A DNA stretch of 64,000 nt, taken from positions 163,460 through 227,459 of the forward strand of contig CAXAMN010028939.1 in NCBI GenBank assembly GCA_963970005.1, in the 5' to 3' direction. The notes under the pieces are model-generated. The model had not been told where the DNA came from. It made no database searches and worked only from the letters and a program-made list of their open reading frames with translations. Made by a program: the position numbers and the translations under genes. The DNA is from Durusdinium trenchii (Eukaryota > Sar > Dinophyceae > Suessiales > Symbiodiniaceae). Shown here piece by piece: positions 34,990 through 44,931 of this stretch (position 1 is the first letter of the stretch; the number at the start of each line of letters is the position of its first letter).

Positions 34990-35480
34990 GCCAACTTCAA
35001 ACGTCCAACCATCACCACCACCATCATCACAAGAGAATAGTAATAGTTTAATAATCATCATCATATCACAAGCAACGCCATCACATCGACCATCATCAGG
35101 AGCGTCATTACCATCATGATGATGATCATCTGTTTCGTACAATGTTATACTAATTATCATCATCACAGTTGAAACTGCCATCGGTATCATCATCATCATC
35201 ATCATCATCATCACAACCGCCACCGCCAGCCTCCAACATCAAGATGTACAGATGCAGGTGATGCAACTGCTAGAACGCACCTACATCATCATCATCATCG
35301 TCACCATCCTCTTTCTCCAACTGTAGATAGAGATGCAGGTGATTGATGCAATTGCCACAACGTACCTACATCATCACAATCATCATCATTCTAGAGGTGC
35401 ACAGATACAGGTGATGCATCGGGAATACTGTAACAAGCCTACACAAATACAGGCGTTTGGATTGAGATACAGGTCGTGGG
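34990..35480. repeat. (ATC)n microsatellite and degenerate ~90 bp tandem repeat
   Basis: CAT/ATC runs are dense from 35000 to 35215, with the longest uninterrupted run at about 35186-35212. From 35245 on, a unit with AGATGCAGGTGATGCAA, then CACCTACATCATCATC-like sequence recurs about three times with increasing decay, last seen as ATACAGG fragments to 35480. Confidence 0.85.
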
Positions 35481-35689
35481 ATACAGGAGGCACCTACAAA
35501 ACTCACGTATACATAACTGCAACTTCGACATCTTTCCAATCTTATCTTAAAACGGCGGGGTGGCCGATGCTCACGAAACGCAACCCTCTGCGGAGATTGC
35601 GCGCGTCGGACGAACGAATGGTTGTTGCAGAGATCGCGCTCGTCGAGCGCTCAAACGTGAGGTGAAAGGCGAATTTTAAAATGAGACGC

Positions 35690-36925
35690 GCGACGTCATT
35701 TTGTTTTGAAAACGTGCGTGCGTAAGTGTCTCTACATAATGAGGGGTCTCCCATAAATCTCAACAGTCAAGGAGTCAAGGGATCGTTTTTCCATTTTGTT
35801 TCCATCTCTACAAAATGAATCGAAATGAAATTGCTTTTGCCTAAGAGCCTGGTCCTTTTGGGTCGAATGAATCTGAAATCTCTACAAAATGACCCCTGGG
35901 CTACTCAGACAATTTGCCTACAAAATGAACCTTTTCCTGGCGTCTGAATAGTCTACAAAATGGGGTTGAGATACTCATTAGGGGCGCTACAAAATGGCAC
36001 CTCCAAAAATATTTCACAAAATGATAAAAACCGTCCTAGATGGACTAAGAATGAATTATGTATGGTTATGTTTGCATGTATGGTCATAGAATTTCTATAA
36101 ATACAGGAAGTGCAAAATTGCTTCTACATATATATACATATAAAAATGTGTATATATAAACATGTTTGTATAAATATGACATTGTATACATATGTGTGTT
36201 TGGGTATCCTTGTGTAGACTTCTTTTGGGGGCGCAATTTCGTAGAGCAAAACAGCAAAGTATGAATTTTTCTACAACACGACTGTCCCAACCCCATGTTG
36301 CACTCGAAAGCAAGATTGTCATATTCAAAACCCATCCAAAAAACAGATTGCCTGAGCTGCTGCCAATATGTGTCTGAAGTGGGGGAGGAATAGAATCAGA
36401 GCAATCAACACAGCAACTTTCCTGAGCTTCTGTCCGCCCCCTCGTTGTCATTTTGCAGACTTTCTTCCCAAGGACCCTGTTTGTAGCGCAGAATTGTTAC
36501 CACACAGTTGTCATTGTAGGACCATGCGTTTCCACATTTCCCTGTTTAGATTCAGAAACCTAAGAATGTTAAATATAGTCCATCCAACATGCTTTCAAAA
36601 AATTCACTACAAAATACTATAGAAGACTCAACTCAATATAGCACAAATATCGCTTCAAAATGCTAGACTCTTTATGCAAAAAGACACTTCCACACTCGAT
36701 TCAAAAGCCAAGAAAATCTAAAAACGTTTCGCAAAGGTGGCAAAGGAAGACTCGGCTCAAATACCTACAAATTGTTTCTTGTTCACAAAATGGTGCGGCT
36801 TGACCCTTAAAAAGCGCTCTCTACAAAATGACGTGGAAAGTAAAAGGGGTGTCATTTGGTAGGGTGCAGACATGAGTTGTCTACAACATGACCTGCTGAT
36901 ATAGGGCCTCAAGGCCCACCATTTT
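35690..36925. repeat. Dispersed CTACAAAATGA motif cluster
   Basis: The 11-mer CTACAAAATGA or close variants occur at about 35807, 35882, 35925, 35951, 35989, 36819 and 36879 (ACAACATGA), with CACAAAATG at 36012 and 36783. Inverted copies (CATTTTGT) lie near 35695, 35791 and 36912. Spacing is irregular and sequence between copies is unrelated. No gene is seen in this stretch. Confidence 0.7.
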
Positions 36926-37009
36926 GTAGAGGAATTTTTAACGGGGATGAATTGGGGGTGATCTTAGAACCCTTCGCGGAGATCGCGTACGACGAGTGCA
37001 ACGCGACGC

Positions 37010-37175
37010 AACATGCAAATTTAGCGCAAATGTAGTGCCGGAAGTACCTTGTGGTGCAAAAGTAGTACGGGAGTCTGAAGCAGCTTCTGGGAGCTGTGGC
37101 CTCAGAACTGGCAACTTTAAAGCAAATGTAGTACGGGAAGCAGCTTTGCGGTGCAAAAACAGTTCGGGGGGCACG
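37010..37175 (+). repeat. Short imperfect repeats with GCAAATGTAGTACGGGAAG
   Basis: A unit with GCAAATGTAGT, CGGAAG and GTGGTGCAAAA recurs two to three times (about 37024, 37046-37075 and 37120-37160). The stretch 37176-38840 shows no recognisable gene. Confidence 0.55.
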
Positions 37176-38849
37176 TCAGGATGTGTATGAGCGCAGCGCG
37201 CAGCCCCAAGACACGATGGATCTTTTTTGAAGAAGGTGAAGCAGCGAAGGGCGAGCATATGCGAGCATGGAAGGGACAAGCGAAAAACATCCGGTGCATG
37301 ATAGGCATGGTACCGAGGTGGCAAACGCCAGAGCTGCGCAAATGGAGTGGCTAGGAGGAGTTGAAAGCCGTCAAAACAAATGCAAAATTGAGGGAGGCCT
37401 AGAACAACTTCCAGGGGCGTTCGTGACAGTTCCAAAATTGCCTAAAAAAAGAAGGGCGCGTGGATCTTGAAGGTAGCAATGCTGACTTCTCGGGGCGCCT
37501 CGAGAGTGAGCAGTCGGAGGTCGGAGGGCGACTCTGATTTTCCAAGTTGGAACGCCTGTGGATTGCGCGCCGGACGCTTTTCTTGCTCTGGAACGGACGA
37601 CAGCAGGGCCACAAGAACCCAGAGATGTAGCCTCGCAGATTGGAGTTTAGCCAACTTGATATAATACATATTAATACATACATTCTAAAACACGGCGCAG
37701 GTACAGCAGATGCGACCACGGGAAGTCCAAAAGAGACATGGAACACACTTGAACACACACGCAAAAAATGTTGAGATGTGAACGCAAAAAGCAACCACCA
37801 AAATCATCCAAAGCGGTGTGTGGGTGTATGTCTGGCTCAAGTGGAAAACAGGAGGGCACTTCTTAACACCAGGCAGTTCACATGCGGCTACTTCAGTTCC
37901 AAGTTTCCCCAAAGAAGGGTTGCTCTTTCTGTCTTTCAGGGTGTGATCTGGCCTCGAGTGAGTCGAGAGTTGACCGCAGCGCCAAATGTGTCCACTCACC
38001 TTCTGGCAAAGGGTCGCCTGATAAGTCACACAACTGATCAATTCTGCCTTGCTGAAAGCCTGACTGACAGGCTGACAGGCGTAAGCCTGATCTTTGTGCC
38101 ACGGCAAAAATCCTGAGATGCCAGCAGCTGCCACTTAGGTGTTGCTGCTGGCCCAGTGTGATGCGGAATCCAGGCAACCTGCAGTTGGCAAATCGAACCC
38201 ACTTTTTTCCCCTAGCGTTTGGTGCAGTGCATTTACTCCAGTGTTCTCACCTTGGCACATAACGCCACTCCATAGCACATTCGCTTGACCTCCGGCTGAA
38301 CAAGAGCAACTCCTGCCAATTAGGCCTCAGATTTGGCCTATTGCACGAAATAATCTCCACGCTAGCTGCTGAGTGTAGACACGTAGCGCATACCCTGTGC
38401 GTCTGCACCTAGCGTGCCTGTCCTCTCGACTGTTTCGCATCCGGGCCCAGAAATCAACCTCGCTCGCAACAGATACATGTCGTGAACTCCACTCGTGAAC
38501 TTCGGAGCGCAGAGGCAACTTGGTGTCTCCACCGTCCATCCTGGAGTCGGCTCTTCCCCATCACATGCCTCACAGAGATAGAAAGGTCGAGCCTTTCCTC
38601 CAGCTTGCGACCTTGCGGAAGCCTCTGGGGGGCCCTTAAACTTGCTGCAAGAAAATATGTATGTGTGATGCGTGAATATATGCGTGCGTCTATGCACAAC
38701 AACCAACGAGATGTGATAGACAGCCTCAAACCAACCCTCGACCAGAGAGACCTCGAAGTTCCCTCCCAACAGCGAAATCCGAAAGGATACGCAACCTTTA
38801 TCCATGGCGCGCCCTCAAGCTCGAGCGCTCTCCCATCTTCAACATTGTT

Positions 38850-39150
38850 TGTGTATCCAAAGGTCCGAGCCGTGGACTCATGTCGCGCTTCTTTGTCCTT
38901 CTTCTTTGCTGCTGTGTAGCTGCTGTCACGCGCAATGCTAACCACTGCGAAGCATCTCAATCGTTTGCTGTCGGGCGTGCAACTTGGCGAGTCCACCTGC
39001 CAACGTTCGTTCGCTGCTGACCCACCTGAGCTCCGTCTTGAGACGACGGATCTCTTCTTTGACGCAAAGGATCTCAACCCCGGCCCCCTTAATTGCCCGC
39101 CATCCTTCTTCGAACTGTCATACAAGGCTTTTGCATCCATGATGATTGCT
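38850..39150 (-). pseudogene. Ty1/copia-type RNase H remnant
   Basis: Minus-strand frames give MDAKALYDSSKKDGG from 39140. After a frameshift near 39075 they continue VEILCVKEEIRRLKTELRWV and SSERTLAGGLAKLHARQQTI, and then back in the first frame RDSSYTAAKKKDKEARHES. The DAKALYDS, LRWV and LA(D)GLTK-like order is that of the RNase H end of copia reverse transcriptases in dinoflagellates. The GGLAK segment has Gly where Asp is usual. No upstream reverse transcriptase is attached, so this is a short dead fragment. Confidence 0.75.
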
Positions 39151-39344
39151 GAGGTTCCACTATCTGCTGCCGTGGATTCTGCCCTTGAGTCAAGATCTCG
39201 CCCAACCCACGTGCAATTTGAACTGCCATGTTGATGTTGAAATCCAAAGTTTGCTGTCCAAAACGTGTGTCTTGTTCAAATCTGTCTGTAAAAAACTCAA
39301 CTGTATGATCTAAATTCCTTTATCCGGGATCCGTAATTTTCGTC

Positions 39345-40030
39345 AAAAAAATACTTTCGCCAAACTTTCGCCTTCCTGCGTCTTATCTTTCGCCGAAGTA
39401 CGTTGTATTTATGTGTGCCATGTATGTTGTGTTTTGTTCACGTCAATGGTTTCTTCTTTACTGGCAAACACAAAATAGAAACTTCACTGTTTGTCAGCAT
39501 GTGTCTTCTACTTAACTGTTGACACCCTGTACGTCTCTTTTGTTTCTCCTGGGTGTCAGCAAGAATCAAAATTGCAAGAATCACTGTAGTAGCCGGTCAC
39601 TCAAACTTACTCATAATGGGCTGGGGGTCAGATGTGGCAGGGTGAACTTTCGCCAATCTTGAGCTGAACTTTCGCCAAACTTTCGCCTTTTGCGGGGTAG
39701 AGTTTTGTGGCAAAGCCACCCCCCAAAGCAGGAGCAGGAATAGTAGTAGTAGTAGTACTAGTAGTAGTGGTAGTAGTAGTCGTCGTGGTAGCGGTAGCGG
39801 TAGCGGTAGCGGTAGCGGTAGTCGTAGTGGTAGTCGTAGTAGTAGTAGTAGTAGCAGCCGCAGCAGCAGCAGGTTATCTAACTTCCACAGCTCATCTAGC
39901 TTTGGAGTCACTGCCACCAGCTGTTCAGGAAGCAAATGAACATTCATACAAAAGTACATATATAATCTTTCGCCAGATCTTTCGCAAAAAAAAATTACTT
40001 TCGCCAACTCGAGAAAAAACTTTCGCCAAA
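39345..40030 (+). repeat. Dispersed CTTTCGCCA motif cluster
   Basis: CTTTCGCC or CTTTCGC appears at least ten times in three groups: 39352-39395, 39647-39690 and 39967-40030. Most copies are followed by AA. The groups flank the GTA microsatellite. Spacing varies from about 10 to 30 bases within groups. Confidence 0.75.
39740..39873 (+). repeat. (GTA/GTC/GCG)n compound microsatellite
   Basis: GTAGTA runs pass into GGTAGC hexamers and back into AGTAGT and CAGCAGC. The resulting Val- or Leu-rich open frames (39597-40033 on both strands) are repeat artefacts. Confidence 0.95.
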
Positions 40031-42830
40031 TGAGATTTTGATATGTTCCGGGTCATCGTCATACACACTGCTGACTAGGACCGACAACCATATTTGTATA
40101 TGTGTGTGTGAACACGCCCGTGTTGATTTTACCAGCCAGTTCTCAACGTTATTGGTACGGGGGTAGGTGCAAAGTTAACAACAGTCGACTATTGCGCGCT
40201 GCTTTCCGAGAAAAAACTATGCCACTGGATGTTGGTGCAAAGTCACGCCACCGCGCCTTGGTCAAATGGTCTTGCCCTTCGGACCGATTTCCCGCAACTA
40301 ATGCCAGCCTTAGCCGAGTTTGAGGGCTGCCTTTTGGCCTATGTTTCCAGCATGGCAACGCATCATCCAAGGAAAGTTGATATACATTCCCCCACCTTGT
40401 AAGAGTCGCAAACAAATTATTTAATTCCAACTGTGACAAACAAATTTGCACCAGCGAGCCCTCCTGAAATTGGCTTCCATTGGTGTCCTCAGCCTGTCTT
40501 GCTTTCCTTATTTCTCTACGCGCTTCCTTTCCATTCCAATCACGTCTCCCAGACCCGTCTGACCGCCTCCTCATAAAGAAGCACAGTGGAACTACTAGAA
40601 ACTCGTACCGTTGCCGTCGCCGTTACAGTTACAGCAACAGGGCCATGTCCAAGTTGGCGATCTCTGTTTTTACGGGCGCCGCTAACACATCTGTTGTATC
40701 CTTGAGCCCAAGGCTGACCATAGTGTACAACAAAGGCCCAACAGGAGCTGTACACGACATGATAATTGGAGCCAAACGCAAGGAAAGCGCCCGGTCCTGC
40801 AGCACAACAACACATGAATCAAGGCAAACGGCAAGAGACCAGTCAACACTAATTTCACGACGCTTGACATTTAACTTGGCCCGTTCGCGCGGTCAAGGCA
40901 GCTGCAGTTCATGCAAATCTTTGGCGCAACGTAACTGAAGGGTTGGAGCCTTCTTGCTAGAGTGAGGCTCCTAATGGGCCATACATACCCCAGCTAAAGG
41001 GTTTAAGAAGCTTTGGTGGATTATGAGTGATATGCGTTCATTCCCACACTCGACTCCCCCGCACTTGCGGGCCATGAGCTGAAGCCCTCCCAGCGGAGGA
41101 CAGGAGCCATCAGGAGCTTGGTGGGTGTGGAATTACAGTAGTGAGATTGCGCGCCTTGGGTTAACACGAACTGTTCCTGCAGAAGTGGGTCACTGCGGTT
41201 GATTGATGGGGGTTGCCGCTCACAGGGGATTTTCCCGCTTCCCCTTCCCCGAAGGTCGCAAACGACCCAAATCCGTTGCGCAAGACTTCCCCTTCTTCTT
41301 GCTTGTCTTCTTGATGGCGTTGTTGACGTCTGTGAAGCCTGAGCATATTAAGCAGCTTGCCCACGGGACCAGTCGCCAGGCTTCAAGCGGAGATTGGCCT
41401 TGAGCTTTGACGAGGCTTCTCGTTAACAACACCGCGACCACTGTCACATGGCACGCAAGCATCGGTAGGCTTCCCCTATCCTTGAAGTTGGAGCCGGAAG
41501 TAAACCCTTTTTGTCGCGCGACCGCCAATAGTCTTGAATTTCCCTGAAAAGGGGCTTGCTTTGGGCAAAGCCTTTGGGAATGGTTGGTGTCAACCCTTTT
41601 TTGGTGAGCATAGTTCTTGCAAATTTGTTTGCGTCGAGAAAAGTCTCTGTCGATAATAGGTGGGTCTTGAATGAGTTGAAGCCAGAACCCTGCCAACAAG
41701 CTATAATTACAATTCTCAGGCGGTGGTTTGTCAAGTTTAGCCGAGGCTTGACCCGCGCGCTTGCGCCTTGCAGTTTCATCCTCCGACTCGCTTGGCTGGC
41801 GTCAGAGAAACTAGCGACCTTTTTCCAGCCTCGGGTCCATCGCGCTGAAGCTCCAAAGCCCTCCACAATGCCTCGTAACCAACCTCCGGCCTCAGCGCCA
41901 AGCAGCTGGCAAGGGCATCGTCGCCACATTGCAGCCGAGAAATCCTCATGGAAGCTCGGCTTGCCAATATCCGGGACGTTTTGGCAATCGAAGCGAGGGC
42001 CTTCGTTGCATGAGGAATCCTTATCCTTCGAACAAGCAAGGCGCAGCCCAAGCAGAACAACAATTGCGCCAGCGTGGGCTTTGCATGGTCACGCGCAGAT
42101 AGACCGTCCTTTCCCAGTGGCTCTTGAGAGCCGTGGACAATAGGACACACTTGCAAAACAAAGAGGGATCTGTTTTGAGCACCGATGCAAGACCAAACCC
42201 ACCGTCCAGCCCAGTCTAGCTTTGGCAGCAAGTTATATTGATAATTCTCGATTTGCTGACCGTCTAATCACATGGTGGGCCCTGATGCCAAGCTTAAGCC
42301 TGTTGAGCCTTAAGAAGAGGAAACGTTTCCCTATCGATGATCGGTGCGATCCAAAGGCAGTTCAGGCGGAGCGGGAGGATATACGCCGATTGCTCCGTCT
42401 CAATTATTGCAGAATGCTGTGAAGAATGAGCTGGGCCTATCGGCTTGCCAAAGCTGATTTTGCACAAGTCGGGACGGGATGTGTCCACTGTTTCAAGCAC
42501 CGGAAAGGTGGACCCACGAAAGTTTTGGCGAACATTGGCAAACACGTTTTGTGGCATCACCAGCCATTTAGTGTTGGGGGAAATGAGGATATGGACGTTG
42601 ACGGAGCCCGCGCTCGTCAGGAAGGACATCGCAGCAGATTTAGTTTCCGTTATCTTGGCCCAGACGAAAGACTTTCGTGGATACTTCTTAACCTGCGCGC
42701 ATGCGAGACGAGCGCTGTCGCTGAGCGAAAAAATTGATCGGCAGAGTTGAGTGTACGAGGGCTGTGGTTCGAACAAGCCGGCTGTGCCATCTGTATGCTG
42801 GTTGCACGCTGGACTCACCCTAAGTCACCG
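40031..42830. other. Unassigned stretch with medium ORFs on both strands
   Basis: ORFs of 130-195 codons overlap each other on opposite strands (for example 41556-42143 plus and 41444-41929 minus). None contains a motif I recognise. A plus-strand frame at 42445-42750 (KFWRTLANTFCGITSHLV) looks more protein-like than its neighbours but has no partner. Confidence 0.4.
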
Positions 42831-43065
42831 AAATTAACAAGTTTACATTTTTCATGGATTTACATAAACTGATGAATTTAGGTTGCAAAAAGTGTAAATG
42901 GGTTAGCAAATTAAATTCAACGTGTTTTATGATTTTTCATTCTTTTTGACTTGCAAATGAGAAAACTGCCTTAACTTCATTTAAAAGAGCAATTGGCAAT
43001 TGGCAGACGTATAAAACCACAAATAGAGACACTTGGAAAAAGCACAGGCACACACACTCAGGTAA

Positions 43066-43240
43066 ATGATTTTTTCCATGAGAGGGCTTCTTTACATGAG
43101 GGTTTCTTTACATGAGGATTTCTTTTCATCAGGGCTTCTTTACGTGAGGGTTCTTTACATGAGGACTTCCTTCCATGAGGGTTTCTTTACATGTAGTTTT
43201 TTAACTTGAGGATTTCTAAAGTTTACGTGAGGGTGTCTTA
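43066..43240 (-). repeat. Left subterminal motif array (CCTCATGTAAAGAA)
   Basis: About eight units of TTCTTTACATGAGGG-like sequence (minus strand CCCTCATGTAAAGAA) follow each other at 14-20 base spacing, with variants such as TTTCATCAGGG, TTTACGTGAGGG and AACTTGAGGAT. One CACTCAGGTAAA in the opposite sense precedes the array at about 43056. Related units occur at 56440-56990 mostly in the opposite orientation. Confidence 0.8.
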
Positions 43241-43740
43241 TTTTGCGTAAAACCATGTACTAAATCAACGCTAAGAACCAAGGCCGCCCACAAACTGTCG
43301 CTCTTGCTGTCCACCCCCACTGCCTGAAGCCTCCTCTTCACGTCTTTGTCTAGTTTCTCAAACGCAGTAAGGGCCTGTCGTAACTGACCCTCGGCTTTCT
43401 TCCAGTTGCTCTCATTGAGTTCTTCTCTTTGCCACACAAAGCAAGCTGGCCCACATCTTTGCTGCTGCCTGACCTATCCTTCAGGGCCTTGCCCTTAGTG
43501 AACAAGCCCTGGTGCCAACTGCCAAAGACTGCTTTCTGCACTTGAGCCTCCTGTTCATTCAAGTCCTGCTTCTTGCCCAGGGTCCATGTCTTTGCGTTGC
43601 CCCTGACCTCGCTTTGTTCCATATCAAGAAGCCAGCTGCGCAGAAAACTGCCAACAACTTTAAAATTGAACCACATACAACGCTGATCAACTCTTTGCGC
43701 CAAACCGCAAAAATATGAACCCACAAGAACCCTAGTGTGT
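43216..43740 (-). pseudogene. Unassigned minus-strand coding fragment left of repeat A1
   Basis: Two overlapping minus-strand frames read as one protein with a frameshift near 43450: WLLDMEQSEVRGNAKTWTLG, QEAQVQKAVFGSWHQGLFTK, then WQREELNESNWKKAEGQLRQ and LTAFEKLDKDVKRRLQAVGV. The second part is helical and charged. It may be the 3' end of the 44.9-48.5 kb gene beyond repeat A1 or an independent piece of the same element. Confidence 0.4.
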
Positions 43741-43798
43741 TACTCTGACAAGGTGACGCAAAACATCATAACTTTTCACAAAATTACTATATGAATTT

Positions 43799-44858
43799 GT
43801 GATGCACTTTTGGTGTACTTCTGATGTACTAGACGACGAATGGCCCAAAAGCATTTTTCATCACGTAGGAAGTCAGAGTGTGAGTTATGTTAAGTGTTCA
43901 GTGTGAAGTGTTAAGTCGAGTGAGTTGAGGCAGTGTGTGGGTCTCTGTGTGTATATCTATGTCTGTGTGTGTATGAGTCCCTGTCTGTGTGTGTGTCCGA
44001 GTAAGTTGAGGCAGTAAGCTCTCCGCGTACTAAACTTGCACTACCAAATCACTAGTTCTCATCTTCCTAGGTCCCCAAGTACTCCGCGTACTAGAGTTGT
44101 ACTACAGAGTCGCCAGTTCTCGTCTTCCAGCTCCCCAGATACTCCGCGTACTCCAGTAGTTGTACTACCAAGTCGCCAGTTCTCCTCTTCCAGCTCCTCA
44201 GATACTCCGCGAGTCCACGTACTCCAGTTCTACTACAGAGTCGCCAGGTCTCATCTTCCAGCTCCCCAGCTACTCCGCTTCCTAGAGTTGTACTACAAAG
44301 TCGCCACTTCTCGTCTTCCAGCTCCCCAGCCCCAGATACTGAGTGTGCTAAGGTTGTACTACAGAGTCGTCAGTTCTCATCTGGCCGTCCCCATATACTC
44401 CGCGTACTAAAGTTGTACTACCAAGTCGCCAGTTCTCATCTTCCAGCTCCCCACATACTCCGCGTACTCAAGTTGTACTAATAGCCCCTCGCCCGTTCTT
44501 ATATATCTTCCAGCTCCACAGATACGCCCTCTCGCATTCTTTTCGCGCTCTCGACCCGCATGCTCTCCGCAGAGGGTTGCGCACGTATGGGACAAATCGT
44601 ACTCTCGCCTGCATTTCGCGCGCTCGACACGCACGACCTCCGCAGAGGGTTGCGCGCACACCGGATAAATCGCACTCTCGCCTGCATTTCGCGCACTCGA
44701 CATGCACGATCTCCGCACAGGGTTGCGCGCGCAGGGGACAATTCGCACTCTCGCCTGCATTTCGCGCGCTCGACACGCACGATCTCCGCAGAGGGTTGCG
44801 CGCACGCCGGACAAATCGCACTCTCGCCTGCGTTTCGCGCACTCGACACGCACGATCT
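43799..44858 (+). repeat. Long direct repeat A, copy 1 (two nested tandem arrays)
   Basis: The segment begins near ATGCACTTTTGG and ends CACGCACGATCT. It contains a GTGTGTCTGTGTG part (43930-44010), a ~60 base tandem unit with CTCCGCGTACTAGAGTTGTA and GAGTCGCCAGTTCTC (44060-44470), and a CG-rich 73 base tandem unit with CTCTCGCCTGCATTTCGCG (44570-44858). The same succession occurs at 53298-54493 in the same orientation. Open frames of 100-150 codons with RAREMQARVRF-type repeats arise from the 73 base unit on the minus strand and are artefacts. Confidence 0.9.
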
Positions 44859-44931
44859 TAGCAAGGCTGGGGTGTTACTAACTAGTTAGCAGAGTTAAGA
44901 TAGGTAACTAACAGTTGCTAACCCCATAAAA

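Noticed and set aside
39597..40033. Val- and Leu-rich ORFs
   Set aside because: They are translations of the GTA/GCG compound microsatellite.
41444..42143. Overlapping ORFs of 160-195 codons on both strands as genes
   Set aside because: Neither strand shows a motif, plausible splice pairing or composition that favours it over the other.
42765..42790. GGTTCGAAC resembling a tRNA T-loop (also near 18928)
   Set aside because: No matching A box, acceptor stem or cloverleaf could be drawn around either site.
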